Shown piece after piece: positions 1-7,808 of a stretch of DNA of 21,337 nucleotides. Source of the DNA: Solirubrobacteraceae bacterium (GTDB taxonomy: Bacteria > Actinomycetota > Thermoleophilia > Solirubrobacterales > Solirubrobacteraceae); contig JADGPO010000087.1 of NCBI GenBank assembly GCA_017882405.1, forward strand, positions 1 to 21,337, in the 5' to 3' direction. Position numbers and translations under genes: made by a program. The notes under the pieces were generated by a model that saw nothing but the letters and a program-made list of their open reading frames with translations, had not been told where the DNA came from and ran no database searches. Each line of letters starts with the position of its first letter. The stretch's first letter is position 1.

Positions 1-756
1 ATCGACATGCGCTACGCCGACGCGTTGAAGATGGCCGACGACTGCATGACCTACCGCATCACGGTCAAGGAGTTCGCGATGAAGTACGGCTGGCACGCGA
101 CCTTCATGCCGAAGCCGCTGTTCGGCGAGAACGGCTCCGGGATGCACACCCACCAGTCGCTGTTTCGCGGAGAGCGCAACGCCTTCTATGACGCCAACGA
201 CCCGAACTTCCTGTCGGACGTCGGCAAGGCGTTCATCGCCGGCCAGCTGCGCCACGCCCGGGAGATCTGCTCGATCTTCGCCCAGTGGGTCAACTCCTAC
301 AAGCGCCTGGTCCCCGGCTACGAGGCGCCCGTGTACGTCGCCTGGTCGCGCCGCAACCGCTCCGCGCTGGTTCGCGTCCCGCTCTATCACCCCGGCAAGG
401 AGCGCGCCACGCGGATGGAGCTGCGTTGCCCCGACCCTGCCTGCAATCCGTACCTGACCTTCGCGGTGCTCCTGCAGGCCGGACTGGAGGGGATCGAGCA
501 CGGCTACGAGCTGCCGGATCCGATGGACCGCAACCTGTACCACCTCTCGCCTGACGAGCGCCGGCGGCTGGGCATCGATCAGCTGCCCGAGACACTCGGC
601 GAGGCGATCGAGCTGACCTCCCAGTCGGAGCTGGTCCTGCGCACGCTCGGCGAGCACATGTTCAACCGCTACATCGAGATCAAGCGCCAGGAGTGGGACG
701 ACTACCGGGTGCAGGTCACCCCCTGGGAGCTCGAGCGCTACCTGCCGGTTCTCTGA
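1..756 (+). CDS. glnA: Glutamine synthetase, type I, C-terminal part (5' end outside window)
   Basis: This is the C-terminal 251 residues of glutamine synthetase, the cytosolic enzyme that joins ammonia to glutamate using ATP. The frame is open from base 1, so the N-terminal beta-grasp domain and the first half of the catalytic domain lie upstream of the window. Visible family motifs include NGSGMHTHQSLF (glutamate and metal-binding region), RLVPGYEAPVYVAW (the flexible ATP/glutamate site segment), ATRMELRCPDPACNPYL (the substrate-binding arginines) and NLYHLSPDERRRLGI. The Tyr of NLY aligns with the adenylylation-site tyrosine of enzymes regulated by GlnE, but whether it is modified here cannot be told from sequence. 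The gene ends seven bases from the stop of the convergent yyaL gene, with a hairpin across the junction. The first in-frame ATG in the window (base 7) is internal, not the start. Confidence 0.95.
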   Translation: MDMRYADALKMADDCMTYRITVKEFAMKYGWHATFMPKPLFGENGSGMHTHQSLFRGERNAFYDANDPNFLSDVGKAFIAGQLRHAREICSIFAQWVNSYKRLVPGYEAPVYVAWSRRNRSALVRVPLYHPGKERATRMELRCPDPACNPYLTFAVLLQAGLEGIEHGYELPDPMDRNLYHLSPDERRRLGIDQLPETLGEAIELTSQSELVLRTLGEHMFNRYIEIKRQEWDDYRVQVTPWELERYLPVL

Positions 757-761
757 CCGGC
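744..761. terminator. Hairpin over the glnA/yyaL convergent stops
   Basis: A perfect six-base stem GCCGGT/ACCGGC with a six-base loop TCTCTG overlaps the glnA stop codon (754-756) and ends three bases before the stop of the opposing gene. It could stop transcription from both sides. There is no clear T tract, so rho-independent action is only a guess. Confidence 0.35.
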
Positions 762-763
762 GA

Positions 764-2734
764 TCAGTCCAGCGCCCGGGTCAGGTCCTCTGTGGACGTG
801 ACGGGAGCCTGGCAGACGAATCCCTGGCAGACGTACGCGGCCGCCTGACCGTCGACCGGCTCGCGACCCTCCAGCAGCGGGACGCCATCGGACGGCCCGC
901 CGGCCAGCACGACGTGCGGTCGGTAGCCCCTCCGCATGACGCGCGCCAGGTCGTCGAACTCCGCACCCGAGCCGACCAGGGCGACCTCGTCGACCCTCGA
1001 TAGATGGAAGTCGAACGCCTGCAGAGCGTGGCCGAAACCGAGCGGATGGCGACCGACGATCGGGGCGAGCACGCTCAGGACGCCGAGCGCTCGCTCCTCG
1101 TAGGCGGCCTCGCCGGTCACGAGCGCGAGCCGCAGCAGGCCGAACGCGGCTGACGAACCCGCGGCCGGGATCGGGGAATCATCGAGGTCCTTGCGCCGGG
1201 CAAAGCCGGTGTCCTGGTCGGCCGCGGTGGTGAAGAAGCCGCCCTGATCCTCGTCGGCGAAGCGCGCGAGCATCGTGTCGGCGATCGCCCGGGCCTCCCG
1301 ATACCAGCGGGGATCGAAGGTCGCCTCGTACAGCGTCTGGAGCGCCTCCAGCAGATAGGCGTGGTCCTCGAGGTAGGCGTCGATGTGCCCGCGCCCGTCC
1401 TTCCAGGTGCGCAGCAGACGGCCGTCCGGGGTCCGCAGCTCGCCGAGCAGGAACTCGGCGCAGTCGATCGCCGCCGCAAGATAGTCCTCGCGTTCCAGCG
1501 CGGCTCCGGTCTCGGCCAGCGCCGAGATCATCAGCGCGTTCCAGGAGCACAGGCGCTTGTCGTCGGTGCCCGGTCGCACGCGGCGCGCGCGCGCCTGGAG
1601 CAGCACGCGCTGGATCTCCTGCAGCGCCGCCGGCTCAGGCTCTGGGCCTCGGCCCTCCAAGACGTTGGAGCCCTCGAAGTTGCCCTCCGGGGTGGCGCCG
1701 AAGAAGGCCAGCGCCCGCCCGGCGAGGCCGGTCCCACCCAGCGCCGCCAGCAGCTCGTCCACCGTCCACAAGTAGAACTTGCCCTCCACGCCCTCGGAGT
1801 CGGCATCCAGCGCCGAGTAGAAGCCCCCCTCGGAGCCGCGCATCTCACGCAGCGCCCAGTCGAGCGTCTCTGAGCAGATGCGGCGCAGCAGCGGATCGCC
1901 TGAAACCTGCCAGCCGTGCAGGTAGGCCCGCGCCAGGAGCGCGTTGTCGTAGAGCATCTTCTCGAAGTGGGGCACGGTCCAGGCCGCGTCGACCGCATAG
2001 CGGCTGAAGCCACCGCCGACCTGGTCATAGATGCCGCCGGCAGCCATCGCCCGCAGCGTCCCGAGCGTCATCTCACGCTCGCCGCGGGCCAGGAGGAACT
2101 CGATCACCGGGGCCTGGGGGAACTTGGGCGCGCTTCCGAAGCCATGGTTGCTGCCGTCGTAGACCTCTTCAAGGCCGCTGATCGCCGCGGTCAGCAGCTC
2201 CTCGCCGATCGGCTCGTCAGAGGTGGGCAGCCGTGAGGCGCCGCCCAGTGCCTTGAGCACCTCGCCGCCCTGCTCGCGGACCTTGTCACGCCGCTGCGCC
2301 CAGGCCTCGGCGACGCCCTCCAGCACGGCCCGCCAGCTGGGCATGCCGTGGCGGGGCGCAGGCGGGAAGTAGGTGCCGACGTAAAACGGGGCCTGCTCGG
2401 GGGTGAGGAACGCGTTCAGGGGCCAGCCGCCCTGGCCGGTCATCGCCTGACAGGCCTCCATGCAGACCGCGTCGACGTCGGGCCGCTCCTCGCGGTCGAC
2501 CTTCACGCACACGAAATGCTCGTTCATCAGCGCCGCCACCTCGGGGTCCTCGAAGGACTCGCGCTCCATCACGTGGCACCAGTGGCAGGCGGAATACCCG
2601 ATCGAGACCAGTAGCGGGCGATCCTCGGATCGCGCTCGCGCCAGCGCCTCCTCGCCCCACGCGAACCAGTCGACGGGATTCTCGGAGTGCTGCAGGAGGT
2701 ACGGCGAGGTCTCTCGGGCGAGGCGATTGGCCAT
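764..2734 (-). CDS. yyaL: Thioredoxin-domain protein of the DUF255 / YyaL / SSP411 family
   Basis: The 656-residue protein has the full layout of the YyaL/SSP411 (spermatogenesis-associated protein 20) family: an N-terminal thioredoxin-like DUF255 domain (about residues 1-165), then a long alpha/alpha-barrel region resembling six-hairpin glycosidases. The opening motif [20 protein letters not shown] and the redox-type CHWC motif (Cys50, Cys53, in [14 protein letters not shown]) are typical. The cellular substrate of this family is not established, so no reaction is assigned. No signal peptide is visible, so it is probably cytosolic. The ATG at 2734 is supported by a TAGCCT box six bases upstream on the minus strand, suggesting a leaderless transcript. 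It is divergent from ridA and convergent with glnA. Confidence 0.93.
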   Translation of the reverse strand: MANRLARETSPYLLQHSENPVDWFAWGEEALARARSEDRPLLVSIGYSACHWCHVMERESFEDPEVAALMNEHFVCVKVDREERPDVDAVCMEACQAMTGQGGWPLNAFLTPEQAPFYVGTYFPPAPRHGMPSWRAVLEGVAEAWAQRRDKVREQGGEVLKALGGASRLPTSDEPIGEELLTAAISGLEEVYDGSNHGFGSAPKFPQAPVIEFLLARGEREMTLGTLRAMAAGGIYDQVGGGFSRYAVDAAWTVPHFEKMLYDNALLARAYLHGWQVSGDPLLRRICSETLDWALREMRGSEGGFYSALDADSEGVEGKFYLWTVDELLAALGGTGLAGRALAFFGATPEGNFEGSNVLEGRGPEPEPAALQEIQRVLLQARARRVRPGTDDKRLCSWNALMISALAETGAALEREDYLAAAIDCAEFLLGELRTPDGRLLRTWKDGRGHIDAYLEDHAYLLEALQTLYEATFDPRWYREARAIADTMLARFADEDQGGFFTTAADQDTGFARRKDLDDSPIPAAGSSAAFGLLRLALVTGEAAYEERALGVLSVLAPIVGRHPLGFGHALQAFDFHLSRVDEVALVGSGAEFDDLARVMRRGYRPHVVLAGGPSDGVPLLEGREPVDGQAAAYVCQGFVCQAPVTSTEDLTRALD

Positions 2735-2740
2735 GACTCG

Positions 2741-2746
2741 AGGCTA
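2741..2746 (-). promoter_or_regulatory. -10-like box TAGCCT of yyaL
   Basis: TAGCCT on the minus strand is followed by six bases and then the yyaL ATG, so a transcript starting at the usual distance would begin at or next to the start codon. The same hexamer at the same distance precedes the DUF427 gene. No convincing -35 element was found. Confidence 0.45.
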
Positions 2747-2774
2747 CCCAGCTGCCTCGGCCCCACCCGCGCAA

Positions 2775-2780
2775 TAGGCT
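2775..2780 (+). promoter_or_regulatory. -10-like box TAGGCT upstream of ridA
   Basis: TAGGCT, in the context AATAGGCTGT, lies 32 bases upstream of the proposed ridA start. That leaves room for a short leader carrying the ribosome site at 2796-2805. It matches the TAGNNT pattern seen before other genes here. No clear -35 was found. Confidence 0.35.
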
Positions 2781-2812
2781 GTCTGAACTGCTTCAGGGAG
2801 AAAGGAATCGTT

Positions 2813-3205
2813 TTGCCAGCAAGTCGCGAACCCGTGACTGCCACCAACGCACCGGCGGCGATCGGGCCCTACGTCCACGCGATTGCATCCGGTGGGCTGC
2901 TGTTCTGCTCGGGCCAGATACCGCTCGACCCTCGTACCGGTGACATGGTGGGGACGACCGTCGCCGACCAGGCGGGACGTTGCCTGGAGAACCTGGCGGC
3001 GGTGTGCGCCGCCGCCGGCGCGAGCCTCGGCGATGCGGTGCGGGTCACGATCTACACCACCGACATGTCGGCGTTCGCGTCGATCAACGAGGTCTACGGA
3101 TCGTTCTTCGAGTCCAGCCCGCCAGCCCGCGTGGCGATCGGTGTGACGGCCCTGCCGCGGGGAGCGCAGGTGGAGATGGACGCGGTGGTGGCGCTCCCTG
3201 ACTGA
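2813..3205 (+). CDS. ridA: RidA-family enamine/imine deaminase
   Basis: RidA (YjgF/YER057c/UK114) proteins hydrolyse reactive enamine/imine intermediates such as 2-aminoacrylate and 2-aminocrotonate, which are released by PLP enzymes including threonine/serine dehydratase. The 130-residue product has the family sequence throughout: IGPYVHA near the N-terminus, FCSGQIPLDP, and PARVAIGVTALPRGAQVEMDAV at the C-terminus (here split from a longer conserved stretch). Arg106 in PAR aligns with the catalytic arginine of RidA. The TTG at 2813 is chosen because GGGAGAAAGG lies seven bases upstream and the length then fits the family; a GTG at 2834 is possible but has no good ribosome site. The frame remains open upstream to a GTG at 2687, but that part runs through the yyaL start. 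The next gene is threonine dehydratase, the classic source of RidA substrate. Confidence 0.92.
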   Translation: MPASREPVTATNAPAAIGPYVHAIASGGLLFCSGQIPLDPRTGDMVGTTVADQAGRCLENLAAVCAAAGASLGDAVRVTIYTTDMSAFASINEVYGSFFESSPPARVAIGVTALPRGAQVEMDAVVALPD

Positions 3206-3311
3206 GACGACCGCGATAAAGGACGGAGCGGGGGGCGGACGGGGATCCGTTACCCCGCAGGACATCCGGCGCGCCGCCGCGGCGGGCGCCGAGATCATCC
3301 GCGAGACGCCG

Positions 3312-4457
3312 GTGCTCAGCTCGCGCACGCTCGCCGAGCGTACCGGGATGCCGGTGGCGCTCAAGGCCGAGAACCTGCAACGCACCGGCTCATTCAAGCT
3401 GCGCGGCGCGCTGGCCAAGATCGCCTCACTCGGCGACCGCTGCGACGCCGGCGTGGTCTGCGGCAGCGCCGGCAACCACGCCCAGGCCGTGGCCTACGCC
3501 GCGCGGGCGAAGGGCATCGCCTGCGAGGTGTTCATGCCCAATGGGGCCGCGATCTCCAAGCTGGAGGCGGCCAACGAGCTGGGCGCCAAGGTGCGTCTGG
3601 TGGGCACCACGGTCGACGAGGCCGTCGCGGCCGCGCGCGAGCGCGCCCAGGAGGGCGGGCTGGCCTTCGTTCACCCGTTCGACGATCCCGAGGTGGTCGC
3701 CGGCCAGGGGGGCCTCGGCCTGGAGCTCCTGCACCAGGTCCCGGACATGGCCCGCGTGGTGGTGCCGGTCGGCGGCGGCGGGCTGATCAGCGGGACGGCG
3801 ATCGCGATCAAGTCGCAGCGCCCCGACGTGAAGGTGGTGGGGGTGCAGGTCCAGAGCTGCGCTCCGGTGCCCGCCTCGCTGTCGGCGGGCACCCCGGTGG
3901 CGGTTGACTCCGCCCTGACGATCGCCGACGGGATCGCGGTCAAGCGCCCCGGAGAGCTCACGCTGAAGCTGATCGCGCGCTGGGTCGACGAGCTGGTGCT
4001 GGTCACCGAGGACGAGACCGCCGAGGCGATGGTGTTCCTGCTGGAGCGCTCCAAGCTGGTGACCGAGGGCGCGGGTGCGGTGGCGGTGGCGGCTCTGCTC
4101 GCCGGTCACGTGTCCGGCGACGTGGCGGGGACGACCGTGGCCGTGCTCTCAGGCGGCAACGTCGATCCGGGCCTGCTGGCCCAGGTGGCTCGCCGCCACG
4201 AAAGCCAGGCGGGCCGTCGGCTGGTGGCGCTGGCGACGATCCCCGACCGTCCCGGATCGCTGGCCCGGGTGCTGTCCATGGTGGGCGAGCTGGGCGCCAA
4301 CCTGGTCGACGTGGAGCACGTGCGCGAGGGCTTTGACCTACACGTGCGCGAGACCGCGGTGCAGCTGGTGCTCGAGACCCGGGGCCCCGAGCACGCGGCT
4401 CAGGTGCTCAGCGCGGTGCGCCGGGCCGGCTATCCCGAGCCGCGAATCGTTGGTTAG
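3312..4457 (+). CDS. ilvA: Threonine ammonia-lyase with C-terminal ACT domain (true start lies upstream of 3312)
   Basis: This PLP enzyme deaminates threonine (often serine too) to 2-oxobutyrate and ammonia, the first step toward isoleucine. Visible motifs are NLQRTGSFKLRGA with the PLP lysine, the phosphate-binding loop GSAGNHAQAVAYAA, and the glycine-rich VGGGGLISG. A single ACT domain occupies about the last 80 residues (from RRLVALATIPDRPGSLARV), as in the roughly 400-residue one-ACT form; it may bind an amino acid effector. The GTG at 3312 is only the first canonical start codon. Typical N-terminal coding sequence (VTPQDIRRAAAAGAEIIRETP) continues in frame back to about 3249, preceded by a purine-rich stretch (3226-3245), but no ATG, GTG or TTG occurs between the upstream stop at 3144-3146 and 3312. 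The real start is probably near 3249. The gene follows ridA directly. Confidence 0.9.
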   Translation: MLSSRTLAERTGMPVALKAENLQRTGSFKLRGALAKIASLGDRCDAGVVCGSAGNHAQAVAYAARAKGIACEVFMPNGAAISKLEAANELGAKVRLVGTTVDEAVAAARERAQEGGLAFVHPFDDPEVVAGQGGLGLELLHQVPDMARVVVPVGGGGLISGTAIAIKSQRPDVKVVGVQVQSCAPVPASLSAGTPVAVDSALTIADGIAVKRPGELTLKLIARWVDELVLVTEDETAEAMVFLLERSKLVTEGAGAVAVAALLAGHVSGDVAGTTVAVLSGGNVDPGLLAQVARRHESQAGRRLVALATIPDRPGSLARVLSMVGELGANLVDVEHVREGFDLHVRETAVQLVLETRGPEHAAQVLSAVRRAGYPEPRIVG

Positions 4458-4466
4458 GGCTAACCC
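4453..4466. terminator. Short hairpin between convergent ilvA and the C26 hydrolase gene
   Basis: GGTTAG-GG-CTAACC forms a six-base stem with a two-base loop, covering the ilvA stop codon (4455-4457), five bases before the stop of the opposing gene. The loop is tight and there is no T tract, so a terminator role is weakly supported. Confidence 0.25.
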
Positions 4467-4470
4467 TGGG

Positions 4471-5223
4471 CTAAGCCGCGATCTCGTCGCGCGAGGCGCG
4501 GTATTCCAGCGCTGCCTGGACGACCGCGGCCATCACCCGGCTGCGGTCGTCGGCCTCGGGGTGCCATTGCACGCCCAGCACGAAGCGTCGCTCGGGCAGC
4601 TCGATCGCCTCGGTCAGGCCATCCATCGTGGAGGTCCCGGTGATCACCAGCCCCTCGCCGATCCGATCGACCCCCTGATGGTGATGGGACTTGGTGGCGT
4701 GCAGCAGCTCCCCCGCGGCCAGCGCCGCCAGCGAGCCGGGCGTCAGGCGCACGTCGTGGTCGGCGCCGTCGAAGCTGCCGGGGACGCGCCGGTGATCCTC
4801 GTGGCCGACCCGGTCGGGCAGGTGCTGGTGAAGCGTTCCGCCGAAGGCGACGTTGAGCACCTGGATGCCGCGGCAGATGCCCAGTACGGGCATGTTGCGC
4901 TGCACCGCGCGGCGGGTGAGCGCGATCTCGAACGCGTCGCGCAGCCGGTCGACGTTGTTGGTGGCCTCGTGGGGCGCCGCGCCATAGGAGGCGGGATCCA
5001 TGTCGTGGCCGCCCGACAGCACGAGGCCGTCGACCCGGTCCAGCAGCTCGTCCGGCTCGTCGACCAGCTGGTCTTCGGGCGTGATCAGCAGCGCCAGCCC
5101 CCCGGCCCGCTGGATCCCGGCGACATAGCCGGCGGGCAGCAGCGCGGCCGGCTGGTTCCAGAGGCCGAACGTCGCTTCGATCACCGGGGTGACGATGGCA
5201 ATCGCGGGCCGTGATTCGCTCAC
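4471..5223 (-). CDS. Class I glutamine amidotransferase-like hydrolase, peptidase C26 / gamma-glutamyl-GABA hydrolase (PuuD) family
   Basis: The 250-residue protein is a stand-alone class I amidotransferase-fold hydrolase of the C26 family, which cleaves gamma-glutamyl amide bonds. Characterised members act on gamma-glutamyl-GABA in putrescine breakdown. The nucleophile Cys117 lies in LGICRGIQVLN, and His221 and Glu223 of VQWHPEAD complete the triad. LVLSGGHDMDP is the usual oxyanion-strand motif. The GTG at 5223 is chosen because it overlaps the stop of the upstream acyl-CoA synthetase by four bases (GTGA), implying translational coupling; the frame remains open further upstream, but that part is the synthetase gene read in another frame. 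The physiological substrate is not known. No putrescine pathway genes are in the window, so puuD is not assigned as a name. Confidence 0.88.
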   Translation of the reverse strand: MSESRPAIAIVTPVIEATFGLWNQPAALLPAGYVAGIQRAGGLALLITPEDQLVDEPDELLDRVDGLVLSGGHDMDPASYGAAPHEATNNVDRLRDAFEIALTRRAVQRNMPVLGICRGIQVLNVAFGGTLHQHLPDRVGHEDHRRVPGSFDGADHDVRLTPGSLAALAAGELLHATKSHHHQGVDRIGEGLVITGTSTMDGLTEAIELPERRFVLGVQWHPEADDRSRVMAAVVQAALEYRASRDEIAA

Positions 5224-6704
5224 GTAGACGAGCTTAGTCCGGAACCCCGCACCCGCGAGCGCAAAACGGCGCGCTGCACCTTGCCGCTGGCCGTCTTGGG
5301 CAGCTCGGGGGCGAAGTCGACGATCCGCGGGTACTTGTAGGGCGCCGTCTCGTGCTTGACGTGGTCCTGAAGCTCTGAGGCCAGGCCGTCGGAGGGCGCA
5401 AAGCCGTCGCGCAGCACCACCACGGCGCGCACCACGGTCCCCCGCTCGTCGTCGGGCGCGGCCACCACGGCGGCCTCGGCCACCGCATCGTGGGAGACGA
5501 GCGCGGACTCGACCTCGAACGGTCCGATCCGGTAGCCGGAGGAGATGATCACGTCGTCGGTCCGACCCTCGAAGTACAGGTAGCCGTCCTCGTCTGACTG
5601 CACGCGGTCGCCGGTGTGCCACGGCTCGTGCTCGGGAGCGGGCCCGCCGTCGAGGTAGCCGACGAAGAACGTCGGGTCGCTGCCCGGGTCGGCGAGCACC
5701 AGCTCGTCATCGACGATCTCCATCCGGACGCCCGGCAGGGGGCGGCCCATCGAGCCGGGCCGGACGGCGCCGTCCGCGGGCATCCCCGTAAGCTGGCCGG
5801 TCTCCGTCTGGCCGTAGCCGTCGCGGATCTCGAGGCCGGTGCCCTCGCGAAACGCCCGCAGCACCTCCGGGTTCAGCGCCTCGCCGGCCGCCACCAGCCC
5901 GCGCAGCGAGGACACGGGCGCCAGCGCAGCGCGCTTGGCGATCACCCGGTACTCGGTGGGCGCCATGCAGAGGACGTTGACCCGCTCGGCGCTCAGCACC
6001 TCCAGCCGCTGCCGGGGGTCGAAGCGAGCGTCGTGCAGCAGCGCGGCGGCGCCCTGCAGCCACGGTGCGATGAACACGTTGCGGGCCGATTTGGACCAGC
6101 CGCTGGCGGCCGTGCACCACACCAGGTCGCCAGGCCGGGCGTCGAGCCAGTGCGCGGCCTGCAACCGCTGGCCGGGCAGGTAGCGCTGGCCGTGCACGAT
6201 CCCCTTGGCCTCGCCGGTGGTGCCGCTGGTGAAGGTGATCAGGCAGGGATCGCCGGCGTCCAGCTCCACGGCGGGGGCGGGGTCGTGGTCCAACAGGGAG
6301 GGGTCGGGGATCAGGATCACCTCGCACCCGTCGGGGTCCCCGCCGCCCAATGCCGCGCTCAGCTCGGCCGCGTTGCGCTCGTCGGCCACGATCACACGCG
6401 GACGGGCGGCTTGGAGGCGCTGGCGCAGGTCCTTGGCGCGCAGCTGCTCGTTGCAGGGCAGCGCGACGGCGCCGATGCGAAAGCAGGCCACCATCGTCAG
6501 CACCCACTGCGGACGGTTGCCGATCAGCGTCATCACCACGTCGCCGCGCTTGACGCCCCGGGCGAGCAGGCCGCCGGCCAGCCGGGCGGCACCTTCGGCG
6601 ACCTCGCCGAAGGTGAACTCGCGGCGGGCTCCCTCGCGGTCGAGCTCCACGAGCGCGCGATCGCCGGAGGGCGCTACGTCCACGACATCCCGGGCGAAGT
6701 TCAT
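5220..6704 (-). CDS. AMP-binding acyl-CoA synthetase (medium-chain acyl-CoA ligase-like)
   Basis: This 494-residue cytosolic enzyme of the ANL superfamily activates a carboxylic acid with ATP to an acyl-adenylate and transfers it to CoA. Motifs appear in the correct order: the P-loop-like TFTSGTTGEAKGIVH (residues 157-171), GYGQTETGQL, WHTGDRVQSDEDGYLYF, the hinge region GRTDDVIISSGYRIGPFEVE, and the C-terminal catalytic lysine in PKTASGKVQR (about Lys475). The layout and PWLQGAAALLHDARFDP region resemble medium-chain acyl-CoA synthetases of the ACSM type, but the chain length cannot be read from sequence. The gene overlaps the downstream C26 hydrolase by four bases, so both are probably made from one transcript. 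Its upstream region (6705-6884), shared with the divergent DUF427 gene, contains a 16-base perfect palindrome that could be an operator. Confidence 0.92.
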   Translation of the reverse strand: MNFARDVVDVAPSGDRALVELDREGARREFTFGEVAEGAARLAGGLLARGVKRGDVVMTLIGNRPQWVLTMVACFRIGAVALPCNEQLRAKDLRQRLQAARPRVIVADERNAAELSAALGGGDPDGCEVILIPDPSLLDHDPAPAVELDAGDPCLITFTSGTTGEAKGIVHGQRYLPGQRLQAAHWLDARPGDLVWCTAASGWSKSARNVFIAPWLQGAAALLHDARFDPRQRLEVLSAERVNVLCMAPTEYRVIAKRAALAPVSSLRGLVAAGEALNPEVLRAFREGTGLEIRDGYGQTETGQLTGMPADGAVRPGSMGRPLPGVRMEIVDDELVLADPGSDPTFFVGYLDGGPAPEHEPWHTGDRVQSDEDGYLYFEGRTDDVIISSGYRIGPFEVESALVSHDAVAEAAVVAAPDDERGTVVRAVVVLRDGFAPSDGLASELQDHVKHETAPYKYPRIVDFAPELPKTASGKVQRAVLRSRVRGSGLSSST

Positions 6705-6757
6705 GAGCCGCGCAGTCTGACATGGCGGAGGCCGGTGCTCGGCTCTGCGGCTCTACA

Positions 6758-6773
6758 CGGACCGCGCGGTCCG
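6758..6773. promoter_or_regulatory. 16-base perfect palindrome in the divergent promoter region
   Basis: CGGACCGCGCGGTCCG is its own reverse complement. It sits 53 bases upstream of the acyl-CoA synthetase start and 111 bases upstream of the DUF427 gene start. Palindromes of this size are typical operators of dimeric repressors such as TetR-type regulators of acyl-CoA genes. No regulator gene is adjacent, so the role is inferred. Confidence 0.35.
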
Positions 6774-6872
6774 GTCAATACGAGGGGATGGCCGAGCCCC
6801 TATCCGGAGCCTCGATCGTCTCGCCGTGGCTAACGGTGAAGTCCCACGCCAGAGACCACGCTGGCCATCGAG

Positions 6873-6878
6873 TAGCCT
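6873..6878 (+). promoter_or_regulatory. -10-like box TAGCCT of the DUF427 gene
   Basis: TAGCCT ends six bases before the ATG at 6885, the same box and distance as at yyaL. There is no Shine-Dalgarno sequence ahead of the ATG, which fits a leaderless transcript. Confidence 0.45.
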
Positions 6879-6884
6879 CGTCGC

Positions 6885-7751
6885 ATGGGACTGATGACCG
6901 GCACGGGCCCGCTCGGGAAGCAGCCCGCGGGTACGTTCAACTTCGAGCCGCCGCCCCCGGGCAGGGCGCTGTACCTGGAGCCGACACCCAAGCGCCTGCG
7001 GGTGGAGGTGGGCGGGGTGACGATCGCCGACAGCCGCCGCGCGATGATGCTGCACGAGAGCGGTCACCAGCCGATCTACTACTTCCCCCCCGAGGACGTC
7101 CGCCCCGACGTGCTGGAGGACTCCGACCGCCACACGCATTGTCCGAAGAAGGGGGATGCCTCCTATTACACGATCCGCGCCGGCGACGAGGTGGTGCAGG
7201 ATGGCGCGTGGTGCTACCCGAACCCGCTGCCGGGCGCGCCGCCGATCGAGGGACTGATCGCCTTCTACTTCAACCGCATGGGCCGCTGGCGGGAGGAGGC
7301 TGAGGAGATCGGCGTGCACCCGCGCGACCCGTACCACCGGATCGACGTGCTGGCCACCGATCGCCACATCAAGATCTCGCTCGACGGCGTCGTGCTGGCC
7401 GAGACCGACCGGGCGCTGGCGCTGTTCGAGTCCAACCTGCCGACTCGCTGGTACATGCCGATTGAGGATCTGCGGGCCGAGCTGGAGCCCTCCGACACCG
7501 TCACGCGCTGTCCCTACAAGGGAACGGCCAGCTATTACTCGGTCAAGGGGATCGAGGGCGGCAAGGACCTGGTCTGGTACTACGAGCAGCCGCTCGACGA
7601 GGTGGGCCGCATCAAGGGCCTGGTCTGCTTCTTCAACGAGAAGGTCGACGTCGAGCTCGATGGCGAGCTTGCGCAGCGGCCCGCCTCGCCCTGGAGCCAC
7701 CGCGTCAAGTCAGAGGCGCAAAATGAAGCGGAAGCGCTGACACGCGGGTGA
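6885..7751 (+). CDS. Tandem DUF427 domain protein
   Basis: The 288-residue protein contains two copies of the DUF427 fold. The first (about residues 38-135) and second (about 155-255) share the signature of a short beta strand with a small residue-rich turn, an ESG/ESN motif followed by YYFPPEDVR or WYMPIEDLR, then CPKKGDASYYTI or CPYKGTASYYSV and a terminal YFN or FFNEKV segment. DUF427 proteins are small beta-rich proteins of unknown biochemical function, common in actinobacteria; no reaction is assigned. There is no signal peptide or membrane segment, so it is probably cytosolic. The ATG at 6885 is supported by the leaderless TAGCCT box. It is divergent from the acyl-CoA synthetase and convergent with the multicopper oxidase gene, with a hairpin between them. 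Confidence 0.88.
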   Translation: MGLMTGTGPLGKQPAGTFNFEPPPPGRALYLEPTPKRLRVEVGGVTIADSRRAMMLHESGHQPIYYFPPEDVRPDVLEDSDRHTHCPKKGDASYYTIRAGDEVVQDGAWCYPNPLPGAPPIEGLIAFYFNRMGRWREEAEEIGVHPRDPYHRIDVLATDRHIKISLDGVVLAETDRALALFESNLPTRWYMPIEDLRAELEPSDTVTRCPYKGTASYYSVKGIEGGKDLVWYYEQPLDEVGRIKGLVCFFNEKVDVELDGELAQRPASPWSHRVKSEAQNEAEALTRG

Positions 7752-7753
7752 TC

Positions 7754-7782
7754 GTGAACCGCAGCGTGCGCGTGCGGCTCAC
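7754..7782. terminator. Hairpin between convergent DUF427 and multicopper oxidase genes
   Basis: GTGAACCGCA and TGCGGCTCAC form a ten-base stem with one mismatch (a G-U wobble if read from the minus strand) around a nine-base loop, followed on the plus strand by GTTGTTG. The position between two convergent stops fits a bidirectional terminator. Confidence 0.5.
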
Positions 7783-7808
7783 GTTGTTGACCGCCAGGAC
7801 CAGCCGGG

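Noticed and set aside
4075..5214. Plus-strand frame through the ilvA end and the C26 hydrolase gene
   Set aside because: It crosses two convergent, motif-supported genes and has no recognisable domain.
5224..5622. Upstream extension of the C26 hydrolase frame
   Set aside because: It overlaps the acyl-CoA synthetase in another frame, and the GTG at 5223 fits the GTGA overlap and the family length.
6722..7303. Plus-strand frame opening at 6722 in the divergent promoter region
   Set aside because: It overlaps the DUF427 gene in a different frame and has no recognisable motif.
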